A stretch of DNA of 7,901 bases from Actinomycetes bacterium (GTDB lineage: Bacteria; Actinomycetota; Aquicultoria; CAJVYJ01). Positions 1 to 6,569 of the stretch are shown in pieces. Made by a program: the position numbers and the translations under genes. The stretch is taken from the NCBI GenBank assembly GCA_030597945.1, contig JAUVQW010000048.1, forward strand, positions 1 through 7,901. Reading direction: 5' to 3'. The notes under the pieces were generated by a model. It was not told the DNA's origin and ran no database searches. It was given only the letters and a program-made list of their open reading frames with translations. Position 1 is the first letter of the stretch. Every line of letters starts with the position of its first letter.

Positions 1-2
1 CT

Positions 3-53
3 ACAATAGCTAGCCTGAACTGGTGCGTACACCATTGATAACCATACTATTGT
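3..53. repeat. Nested, nearly coaxial inverted repeats in the leader
   Basis: ACAATAG at 3-9 is the reverse complement of CTATTGT at 47-53. Inside it, TGGTG at 21-25 and CACCA at 30-34 form a 5-bp stem around CGTA. The two pairs share almost the same centre (about 28). The flanks between them do not pair well, so this could be an operator-like dyad, a cruciform, the end of an upstream transcription unit, or chance. A short AATTTT run follows but no real T tract, so I do not call a terminator. Confidence 0.25.
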
Positions 54-116
54 TAATTTTAAAAGTCAACTATTAATAATGTATGACGACCGCTCCCTTT
101 TTTTAAGAGAATTGCC

Positions 117-145
117 TTGCTATGGACCAACAACTTTCCTAAGAT
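117..145 (+). promoter_or_regulatory. Weak candidate sigma-70 promoter for the DUF1015 gene
   Basis: TTGCTA at 117-122 is separated by 17 bp from TAAGAT at 140-145. Each hexamer matches its consensus at four of six positions. An overlapping GATAAT at 143-148 is closer to the -10 consensus but sits 20 bp from the same -35. Initiation near 152 would give a leader of about 50 nt. This is the best arrangement I see in the leader, but it is weak. Confidence 0.25.
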
Positions 146-201
146 AATAGCTGCCCTATTTATAAATCGACAGTTTAAAATTCTGATTGGAGAGAAAATC
201 G

Positions 202-1491
202 TTGGCGGACATAAAACCCTTTAAGGGACTTTTTTACAATCAAGACAAAGTAGATATGGGAAAAGTCGTAACGCCCCCTTATGACGTGATAGATGAGGCC
301 CAGCAAGCTCGATATTATGAACTCGATCCATATAACATCATACGCCTGATTCTAGGAAAAGATCACTCCGGAGATAGCAGCAACTCGAATAAATACACTA
401 GGGCTGCGTTCGCACTAAAGAGCTGGCAAAAAGATGGAATTTTAAAACAAGACTCTAAAGCGGCTTTTTATATTTACGGATTCGATTACAGGATTGACGA
501 TGATCTAAAACATGTATTAGGTTTTATACCCCTGGTAAAACTAGCTGATTTTGACGAGGGTGTTGTACTACCACATGAAAAGACATTCGATGGACCAAAG
601 GTAGATAGGTTGAACCTTATGAAAGAGACCTCCGCCAACCTTGATCAGATATTTTCTATTTTTAGCGACGACTCTGGGGAAATCCACAATATCCTTGCAG
701 ACCACAGTAAAGGAGAACCGACCATCTCGCTTGAGGATAATGGCGTACTTCACCGGATCTGGCCATTATTTAATGAACGAGCGATTGAGAGGATCACTGA
801 ACTCTTAAAAGGTAAATCATTATTTATTGCAGATGGCCATCATCGATATGAAACCGCCATAAACTACTCGAAGCTTAGAGGAGCTTCTGCTAATAATGGC
901 AGCGATAACGGGTATGAATTCGTGCCAATGCTGCTTATCGATATTAATAAGGAACCGCTCAATATACTTCCCACCCATCGGGTGATCAAAGATATGGGAA
1001 TGGATAATGATGATTTTCTAGAAAGGCTTAGCGAATCATTTACGGTAAAGGCAATGCCTTCTCTTGATGCCCTTATGGATAGTTTAAAAAAAGTGGGTAA
1101 GACGCATTGTTTCGGATTGTACGACGACGATATGAATAGCTATCTGCTTCAACTGAAAGATGATTCGATCAAAGATAAGTATCTACCCAAGGAAGCTTCG
1201 GATGAATGGAAGAGCCTCGATGCCGCTGTGCTACAGTACATCGTTATTGAAAGTATGCTGGGTATCAAGGTAAAAAAGGGAGAAAAATCTTCAAATATAA
1301 CATTTACCGACGACTACAAGCGAGCAGCAAAATTAGTTGAGCAAGGAGGATATCAAGCGGTATTTATTCTGAACGCGACAGAAATCACCCAGGTCGAAGC
1401 TGTCGCTAAAAATAATGAAAAGATGCCCCAAAAGTCTACTTATTTTTATCCTAAACCTGTTACCGGGCTCGTAATTAATATCATCGATTGA
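202..1491 (+). CDS. DUF1015 family protein (COG4198-like), function unknown
   Basis: This is a cytosolic protein of about 429 residues with no signal peptide or membrane segment. The opening MADIKPFKGLFYN, followed by PPYDVI (about 25-30), LPHEKT (about 123-128), DGHHRYETA (about 211-219) and LPTHRV (about 256-261), is the family signature of DUF1015. Family members are widespread in anaerobic bacteria and I know of no firmly assigned reaction. The DGHHR block resembles the conserved loop of ParB/sulfiredoxin-fold proteins, including the free serine kinase SerK, so an ATP-dependent activity is possible; that is inference. A TTG at 187 would add five residues, but GGAGAG at 189-194 lies 7 nt before the TTG at 202, and the shorter protein starts like its relatives. 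The gene is convergent with rmuC and separated from it by 84 bp. It is transcribed opposite to everything else in the window. The reading frame is intact. Confidence 0.88.
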   Translation: MADIKPFKGLFYNQDKVDMGKVVTPPYDVIDEAQQARYYELDPYNIIRLILGKDHSGDSSNSNKYTRAAFALKSWQKDGILKQDSKAAFYIYGFDYRIDDDLKHVLGFIPLVKLADFDEGVVLPHEKTFDGPKVDRLNLMKETSANLDQIFSIFSDDSGEIHNILADHSKGEPTISLEDNGVLHRIWPLFNERAIERITELLKGKSLFIADGHHRYETAINYSKLRGASANNGSDNGYEFVPMLLIDINKEPLNILPTHRVIKDMGMDNDDFLERLSESFTVKAMPSLDALMDSLKKVGKTHCFGLYDDDMNSYLLQLKDDSIKDKYLPKEASDEWKSLDAAVLQYIVIESMLGIKVKKGEKSSNITFTDDYKRAAKLVEQGGYQAVFILNATEITQVEAVAKNNEKMPQKSTYFYPKPVTGLVINIID

Positions 1492-1575
1492 CCGATGGCC
1501 ACCTAGAGGCACTCGGGACCGTATTAGTAATTGTAGCGATCCGGTCGAAATAATCCCACAGTGAAGATAGGAACC

Positions 1576-2901
1576 CTATTCATCATCCTTCGATAATTCA
1601 AGAACATCCTCTGTTTCGCTGCTTTTAAGAGAACCGACCTCTTTTAATTTTTTGTTCATCACGCTGGTCCTGGTATTTCTAAGCTCCCCAAGTGATGCAG
1701 AAGCCGTATCAAGCTGCTTATCTACTTTAGTAAGCTGATCGCTGAATTTACTAAACTCTGTCTTAACCGCCTCAAGTATCTCCCAGACCTCACTACTTCT
1801 TTTTTGGACTGCGAGTGTCCTAAATCCCATTTGAAGACTATTTAGTAAAGCGGAAAGGGTCGTCGGTCCGGTAATCGTTATCTTGTATGTCCTTTGAAGG
1901 CTTTCGAAAAGATCAGGGTGGCGTAATATCTCGGCGTAAAGACTTTCAATCGGTAAAAACATAACCGCAAAATCGGTTGTATGCGGCGGATCAATATATT
2001 TTTGACTTATATCTTTAGCAAAGTTCTTGATTGCATTAAACATCGACTTCAGCGAACTTTCTATTTTTTCTTTGTCACCCTCTTCATAAGCGGTAAGCAA
2101 AACTTGATAGGTCTCTATTGGAAATTTGGAATCTATTGGCAGCCATACTTCCTGGTCTGATTCGTTACCCGGCAATCTAATAGCAAATTCCACATGAGCT
2201 TGGCTACCTTTTTTAGTTGCCACATTTTTCGAATATTGTCCCGGTGAGAGTATCTGTTCTAAGATATTTTCTAGCTGGTATTCACCGAGTATTCCCCTGG
2301 TCTTTACGTTAGATAGAACCTTTTTTAGATCCCCAACTCCAACAGCTATGTTTTGCATCTCTCCCAGCCCTTTATGGACTTGCTCAAGACGTTCACTTAC
2401 TTGCTTAAAAGACTCACCAAGTCTCTTCTCCAAGGTCGACTGAAGTTTTTCGTCGACCGTCTTGCGCATCTCGCCTAATTGCTCTTTATTATCATCTCTT
2501 ATAGCACCAAGTTGCTTTTCGACAGTGTTTTTGACTTCTTTTATATTTTCTGTCGATTGTTTATTGATATCCGTCTGTTGTTTGCTAAAATCTCCAAAAT
2601 TCTGCCTTAGAAGTTCCTTTAACTCTTTGACGTTCTTAGTAAATTGATCCCCGAATATGCCAAGCGCCTTGCTCAATTCTTCTCTGTTCTCCTTGGATAT
2701 CTGGTTAGATTCGGTCCTGTTTCTCTGAAATTCGTCTTTTATGGATTTCTCTGTAAGCTCCAGAGTCGTATCAAATTTTACGATGGATGTTTCAATTTCT
2801 TTTAGGTTGGGGTCCGTATCCGGCCTACCCTTAATAAATAATCCGATTACAATATTTGCAATCGCCAAAACGATAAGTATTATCAATAATATCTCGACCA
2901 T
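1576..2901 (-). CDS. rmuC: RmuC family DNA recombination/inversion-limiting protein
   Basis: RmuC proteins limit certain DNA rearrangements in E. coli and are predicted to carry a restriction-endonuclease-like fold. This 441-residue protein has an N-terminal hydrophobic segment (about 2-23) that should anchor it in the membrane. A long polar, heptad-rich coiled coil follows (about 32-195). The RmuC domain spans about 190-400, with TRGILGEYQLENIL (201-214), LPIDSKFPIETY (254-265) and TTDFAVMFLPIESLYAE (308-324). The C-terminus is a charged tail (SETEDVLELSKDDE). Length and layout are normal for the family. The ATG start is preceded by AAAGGA with a 9-nt gap. A well-formed promoter lies in the 157-bp gap upstream, so the gene probably has its own transcript, though read-through from yhaM is possible. 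The protein is named from these motifs; its biochemical role is still poorly defined even in model species. Confidence 0.93.
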   Translation of the reverse strand: MVEILLIILIVLAIANIVIGLFIKGRPDTDPNLKEIETSIVKFDTTLELTEKSIKDEFQRNRTESNQISKENREELSKALGIFGDQFTKNVKELKELLRQNFGDFSKQQTDINKQSTENIKEVKNTVEKQLGAIRDDNKEQLGEMRKTVDEKLQSTLEKRLGESFKQVSERLEQVHKGLGEMQNIAVGVGDLKKVLSNVKTRGILGEYQLENILEQILSPGQYSKNVATKKGSQAHVEFAIRLPGNESDQEVWLPIDSKFPIETYQVLLTAYEEGDKEKIESSLKSMFNAIKNFAKDISQKYIDPPHTTDFAVMFLPIESLYAEILRHPDLFESLQRTYKITITGPTTLSALLNSLQMGFRTLAVQKRSSEVWEILEAVKTEFSKFSDQLTKVDKQLDTASASLGELRNTRTSVMNKKLKEVGSLKSSETEDVLELSKDDE

Positions 2902-2943
2902 TATCTAGCATCCTTTTTTTAGTAAAGCGGTTATTTTTTCTCT

Positions 2944-2970
2944 CCTGTCCTTCCTTAATTGGCGGACAAG
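2944..2970 (-). other. Possible hairpin in the rmuC 5' leader
   Basis: On the minus strand CTTGTCC pairs with GGACAGG (arms 2964-2970 and 2944-2950), giving seven pairs including one G-U around a 13-nt loop. It lies between the predicted rmuC promoter and its start codon. No T tract follows, so it is not a terminator. It could affect mRNA stability, or it may be chance. Confidence 0.2.
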
Positions 2971-3010
2971 GTCTTATTGTTAAAAGAAAAATATCCACTA
3001 GCCGGAAATA

Positions 3011-3038
3011 ATTATATCAGCAAGCGTTACACTTACAA
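3011..3038 (-). promoter_or_regulatory. Predicted sigma-70-type promoter for rmuC
   Basis: Read on the minus strand, TTGTAA (3038-3033) is followed after 16 bp by a perfect TATAAT (3016-3011). Transcription would begin near 3004, leaving a leader of about 100 nt before the rmuC ATG. The site sits just downstream of the yhaM stop codon, inside the intergenic gap, which supports an independent rmuC transcript. It is the best promoter match I found in the window. Confidence 0.55.
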
Positions 3039-3058
3039 ACATACGTTTGGTATATTTT

Positions 3059-4072
3059 TTATTTATCTTTATCCACTAATTTAAGTTGCTCTATCTCTTC
3101 TTCAATTTTTTTGGGACCAATGTATAAGAAATCTTGAAACATCGACTGATAGTCAGTCCATTCGCTGTCATTTGAATATTTCTTCGCTATTTCTATAAAT
3201 CCGTTTATCTTTGCATCGACATTATCGATTATGCTTAAGATGACCGCTTCTTTTGTTTTTGGCCTGACTGCGGCCCCAAATTCGAGCTCGCCCTGATGGC
3301 TAAGGATAAGGTGTGAAAGCGCGTTTCTTTTTTCCTTCGGAAATTCTTGAAGTTTGTCCATGGCTTTCTCGGCGATTTCGTTTCCGATCACTATGTGACC
3401 TTTAAGCCGTCCCTCGGTCGAATAATCTATCCTTTTACTATAATCAAATTCTTTTATCTTCCCTACATCGTGAAGAATAGCACCGGTTATCATAAGCGAC
3501 TCATCGACATTCCCGTAAAAAGAAGATAAAAGGATCGCAAGCGTTGCAACCGAAACCGAGTGCTCCAACAACCCTCCCAAGTAAGCATGGTGATAGTTCT
3601 TGGCAGCCGGGGCTAGAGTAAACTGGCCTAGAAATTCGTCATCATCAAAGAGGATCTTCAGCAGTCTCCTGTAATCGTTATCGGAGACCTTACCTATAAG
3701 CTCCATTAGCTCTTTCTTTAACTCATCAATGTCCTTATCCGTAGATGGTAAGAAAAGAGCAGGATCGACTTCAGCGTCACTAATAATATTTAGTGAAGAA
3801 ATGCTTATCTCGACTTTATTCGTATACCGGTTTACTGAGGACTTGCCGGCAAGAGAGATATAATCTCCGGAAGACACCTTTTTTGTGTCAGGGTTTTTTT
3901 CCATCGCCTCATCCCAAGCGACCGCTTCAATGCTTCCCGACATATCACTTAATTGAAATTTAAGATAAGCGCGATTATTCTTTGAAATTCGCTTCGAGCA
4001 GTTGTCGACCATGAACAACCCATCAATCGGATCGCCCTCTTTTATTTCTGATATTAATATATCTCCAGCCAC
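3059..4072 (-). CDS. yhaM: YhaM-like 3'-5' exoribonuclease (OB-fold plus HD domain)
   Basis: YhaM (also called CBF1) is a metal-dependent cytosolic enzyme that degrades single-stranded RNA, and to some extent DNA, from the 3' end. Residues about 15-95 form an OB-fold nucleic-acid-binding domain (YLKFQLSDMSGSIEAVAWD at 36-54). The HD phosphohydrolase domain follows: LLEHSV with H171, ILHDVGK with H201 and D202, GHIVIG with H226, LSHQGE with H259, and D283 in IIDNVD. All expected metal ligands are present. At 337 residues it is slightly longer than the Bacillus protein (about 314, from memory), with extra length in the charged tail. The start is GTG, with an in-frame TAA directly before it and AGAGG six nt upstream; no longer start is possible. 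It stands alone between two intergenic gaps of 217 and 157 bp. The assignment is firm at family level; substrate preference is not visible from sequence. Confidence 0.9.
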   Translation of the reverse strand: MAGDILISEIKEGDPIDGLFMVDNCSKRISKNNRAYLKFQLSDMSGSIEAVAWDEAMEKNPDTKKVSSGDYISLAGKSSVNRYTNKVEISISSLNIISDAEVDPALFLPSTDKDIDELKKELMELIGKVSDNDYRRLLKILFDDDEFLGQFTLAPAAKNYHHAYLGGLLEHSVSVATLAILLSSFYGNVDESLMITGAILHDVGKIKEFDYSKRIDYSTEGRLKGHIVIGNEIAEKAMDKLQEFPKEKRNALSHLILSHQGELEFGAAVRPKTKEAVILSIIDNVDAKINGFIEIAKKYSNDSEWTDYQSMFQDFLYIGPKKIEEEIEQLKLVDKDK

Positions 4073-4155
4073 TTAAAACCTCTTTTTCTATTCTTGGACC
4101 GTAAAGCATCGTGAGTAAAAGCTTATGAGCTATTAAATTCTCTTTAAATGTTCAC

Positions 4156-4183
4156 AGTTTACGCTTTACATTGACGCCTTCAA
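4156..4183 (-). promoter_or_regulatory. Weak candidate promoter for yhaM
   Basis: On the minus strand TTGAAG (4183-4178) and TAAACT (4161-4156) are 16 bp apart, each four of six to consensus. The 217-bp gap before yhaM makes an own promoter likely, but this match is marginal. A 7-bp inverted repeat (GTAAAGC at 4101-4107, GCTTTAC at 4163-4169) overlaps its spacer and could be an operator or leader stem. Confidence 0.2.
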
Positions 4184-4222
4184 GTCTATTTCCGTTGCCC
4201 TAACATCAATTCACAACCGATC

Positions 4223-4242
4223 AATATTTAAAATTTAATATT
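4223..4242. repeat. A+T-only imperfect palindrome
   Basis: Twenty consecutive A/T bases, with AATATT at both ends (4223-4228 and 4237-4242), form a near-palindrome broken by one inserted base. It lies between the operon's 3' end and yhaM, inside an A+T-rich stretch. It could act as an upstream activating (UP-like) element, a protein-binding site or a bendable spacer. I cannot choose among these from sequence alone. Confidence 0.3.
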
Positions 4243-4259
4243 TACAATTTTCATTTCGA

Positions 4260-4276
4260 AAAGCATTTTCTGCTTT
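4260..4276 (-). terminator. Weak candidate terminator after the channel gene
   Basis: On the minus strand AAAGCA, a GAAAA loop and TGCTTT form a 6-bp hairpin beginning about 13 nt after the channel stop codon, followed by one further T and then CG. Position suits the end of the operon. The stem is short and A+T-rich and the T run is only four bases, so strength is doubtful. Confidence 0.3.
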
Positions 4277-4289
4277 AAATTAACTATTC

Positions 4290-5951
4290 TCAATCATAAA
4301 TTTGATAGTTATCCATAAATACCTGTACTTGGCTGCGACTGCCGAGAACGGCTATCGTTGCGCCTTCTAAGAGTAAAGAATTAGATCCCGGATTGGCTAT
4401 TAGATTTCCATCGTCCTTCAAAGCAATGATTGTACAGCCCGTCATAGTCCTAACCTTTAACCGCCCTATCGTCTTATTAGCAAGTTTTCCCTTTATACTT
4501 ACCGTCATGACTTTTAATCCTTCAGCCAGAGTGATCAGCTTATCGCCCTGTATTATTCTTGCGAGCATCTGCCCGGCTATTACAGCAAGCGAGAATACGA
4601 AGTCGGCACCGGCGCGGTAAAGTTTGTCGACCGCCTCCTGATGGTTAGCTCTTGCTAGAATATGTAGATTCGGATTCATTTCGCGGGCCAGCAATGTCGA
4701 AAATATATTGTCTTGATCGTTGTGGCTAGCAACTATATATGTTGAGGCCTTCTCAATCTCAGCATCTCTTAAAACTCTTTCGCTGGTCGCGTCTCCCTTA
4801 ATATATTCGCCGGGACGATCAGCCGGGTCAATGATCTTAAAATCTATCCCCTGTAATATCAACTCTTCAGAGACTTTTCTTCCGACATCGCCATAACCGG
4901 CTATAATAAAATGTTTTTTGGAGGGTTTCCTGTCAATACCATCGGTTCTGATAAGTCTTTGAAGCTCAATTAATTGATCTCTCGTTCCGACCGCCATTAA
5001 GACGTTCTCAGCGGAAATGGTTGATTCCGGACCAGGTTCAAGCTCTAGTTTACCTCGATGCCATATTCCAACAATATTCGAGCCGGTAACCTTACGAATA
5101 TCTATCTCCCCTAAAGTCGTCCCGTCCAATGCCGATTCCGGATATACAGGAAGCTCGACAACGTCCAGTCCGGCCAAAACTTCATTTTCACCAAATAGCT
5201 CATCTTTTAGAGATGTGGTCGCTTTTCTTGCCAGATATGTGCCCAGCAGTTCCTTTGGCGAAAGTGTTTGCCTTGCTCCGGCATACTCAAAATATTTGGC
5301 ATTGGCTATTTCATCAATAAGTGCTATTATCTCGCAATCACTGATAGCTGCGGCAGTAAGAACGACGTTCGCGTTTTCTTCACCTTCTAGGTTGGCAATT
5401 ACCATTGTGGCTTTATCAACTCTGGCATTTCTAAGAACCGACTCGTGGGTCGGATCACCGTAAATACTGTTCCAACCGGAATCGAGAAGCGACCTTACCG
5501 TATCACTTTCGTTGCTTACTATTAAAAAAGACCTATCCCCTGACGCTAGCTCCTCCATAAGGCTTTCTACCAATGGGTTAAATCCGCAAACTACTATGTG
5601 ATCTACAAGATCATCCGGGGCAGAGACCGGCAACACTTGCTTAAATCTCCTCTCCATCCGAGGTAGTATAATAAGAGGAAACGCCGCAAAAAATAAGAGA
5701 AGTCCGGTAAATTGTATTATGACCGCAAGTCCCTGTATCGGGGCTGCTGAAAAATTTAAATTACCCGCACTCTCTCCCGTAGTGGTTAGAAAAGATATGG
5801 TCCAAAATAGAGCCTCATAAACACTGACAGCCTTATTCTCAAATAGGTTCATAAAGAGAGCAAAAAGAAAAGCGTATAAAAATATTATGGTTAAAAGGGA
5901 GACAAAAATAATCCGGCCGGGGTATTTATTTCGATATTCTCGAAAATCCAC
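4290..5951 (-). CDS. Two-TM ion channel with two RCK (TrkA-N/TrkA-C) modules and an atypical pore filter
   Basis: This 553-residue protein has TM1 (about 14-34), a pore helix and loop (about 44-63) and TM2 (about 72-96). Two cytosolic RCK modules follow: TrkA-N (about 117-245), TrkA-C (about 258-335), a second TrkA-N (about 346-470) and a second TrkA-C (about 475-553). The layout resembles prokaryotic tandem-RCK channels such as GsuK of Geobacter, which are gated by nucleotides and ions. The second nucleotide-binding site has an intact GYGDVG (352-357). The first reads GFNPLV (123-128) and lacks the second glycine. The pore loop reads TTTGESAG (56-63) instead of TTVGYGD, so K+ selectivity cannot be assumed. 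The GTG start directly abuts the rdgB stop (TAAGTG) with GGGAG six nt upstream, and the next ATG would remove TM1. It is the last gene of the operon. Ion and ligand are unknown. Confidence 0.85.
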   Translation of the reverse strand: MDFREYRNKYPGRIIFVSLLTIIFLYAFLFALFMNLFENKAVSVYEALFWTISFLTTTGESAGNLNFSAAPIQGLAVIIQFTGLLLFFAAFPLIILPRMERRFKQVLPVSAPDDLVDHIVVCGFNPLVESLMEELASGDRSFLIVSNESDTVRSLLDSGWNSIYGDPTHESVLRNARVDKATMVIANLEGEENANVVLTAAAISDCEIIALIDEIANAKYFEYAGARQTLSPKELLGTYLARKATTSLKDELFGENEVLAGLDVVELPVYPESALDGTTLGEIDIRKVTGSNIVGIWHRGKLELEPGPESTISAENVLMAVGTRDQLIELQRLIRTDGIDRKPSKKHFIIAGYGDVGRKVSEELILQGIDFKIIDPADRPGEYIKGDATSERVLRDAEIEKASTYIVASHNDQDNIFSTLLAREMNPNLHILARANHQEAVDKLYRAGADFVFSLAVIAGQMLARIIQGDKLITLAEGLKVMTVSIKGKLANKTIGRLKVRTMTGCTIIALKDDGNLIANPGSNSLLLEGATIAVLGSRSQVQVFMDNYQIYD

Positions 5952-6542
5952 TTAGATCTCCCTTTCCAGTACTTTGCGAAGCGCTCTAAAGGCTTTTCCG
6001 CGATGGCTAATACTATTCTTCATCACAAGCGACATCTGTGCGAGAGTTAGATCGTGTCCATTTGGCACAAAAAACGGGTCATAACCGAATCCACTATCTC
6101 CTCTTTCGTCTAAAATTATCTTTCCATCAAGCACACCTTCGGCCTCTACTCTTTTTCCGTCTACAAATACACATACGGCGGCAGTTTTAAATCTTGCCGA
6201 TCTATTCTCTTTGGAAATGTCCGACAACTCCCCAATCAATTTTTGGTTGTTCTCCCTATCGCTGGCGTTTATTCCGGAATATCTTTTTGATAATACTCCC
6301 GGACTGCCGTCTAAAGCATCCACCTCAAGACCTGAGTCGTCGGCCATAGCCGGCATATTAAAATATTCCATTATTGCAGTCGCTTTTTGGTAAGCGTTTT
6401 CCAAAAAAGTCTCTTTGGTCTCTTCCATCTTTGGCTGGGTCCCAAGTTCATCGAGAGATATTAGCTCGAGAATGGATCCTGAAAAAATATCTCTTATTTC
6501 GGCTACCTTTTCGACGTTATTAGTTGCAAGGACAAATCTCAA
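5952..6542 (-). CDS. rdgB: RdgB/HAM1 family non-canonical purine NTP pyrophosphatase (dITP/XTP)
   Basis: This cytosolic enzyme hydrolyses dITP, ITP and XTP to the monophosphate plus pyrophosphate, keeping deaminated purines out of DNA and RNA. Its 196 residues match the usual length. Motifs run in order: LATNNVEKVAEI (5-16), ETFLENAYQKA (44-54), ADDSGLEVDAL (67-77), SPGVLSKRYSG (80-90), GFGYDPFF (151-158) and ISHRGKA (178-184). The segment before ISHRG reads AQMSLVMKNS where relatives such as E. coli RdgB carry the more acidic AELTREEKSA; the catalytic ADDSG and the SHR remain. The start is TTG, with AGGAAAG about 11 nt upstream; the frame closes at a stop nine codons before it, and no ATG precedes the essential N-terminus. 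It follows rph by 27 bp and abuts the channel gene directly, so all three are probably co-transcribed. Confidence 0.94.
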   Translation of the reverse strand: MRFVLATNNVEKVAEIRDIFSGSILELISLDELGTQPKMEETKETFLENAYQKATAIMEYFNMPAMADDSGLEVDALDGSPGVLSKRYSGINASDRENNQKLIGELSDISKENRSARFKTAAVCVFVDGKRVEAEGVLDGKIILDERGDSGFGYDPFFVPNGHDLTLAQMSLVMKNSISHRGKAFRALRKVLEREI

Positions 6543-6569
6543 ACTTGAACTTTCTTTCCTGTTAAGAGT

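Noticed and set aside
79..147. 22-codon plus-strand frame beginning ATGTATGAC in the leader
   Set aside because: There is no Shine-Dalgarno sequence before it, it overlaps the candidate promoter, and its peptide has no recognisable features.
187..201. TTG at 187 as the DUF1015 start
   Set aside because: It would place the GGAGAG ribosome binding site inside the coding region and add MERKS before the usual family N-terminus. The TTG at 202 has correct spacing.
1492..1575. Bidirectional terminator between the convergent DUF1015 and rmuC genes
   Set aside because: The only pairing seen is GACCG (1517-1521) with CGGTC (1542-1546), a 5-bp stem with a 20-nt loop and no T tract. This is too weak to call.
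3036..3049. Hairpin CAAAC-ATAC-GTTTG as a yhaM terminator
   Set aside because: On the minus strand, where yhaM is transcribed, no T run follows the stem. The T-rich side lies on the plus strand, where nothing is transcribed toward it. It also overlaps the -35 of the rmuC promoter.
5017..5463. 148-codon plus-strand open frame
   Set aside because: It lies entirely antisense to the RCK region of the channel gene, with low-complexity serine-rich translation and no convincing ribosome binding site.
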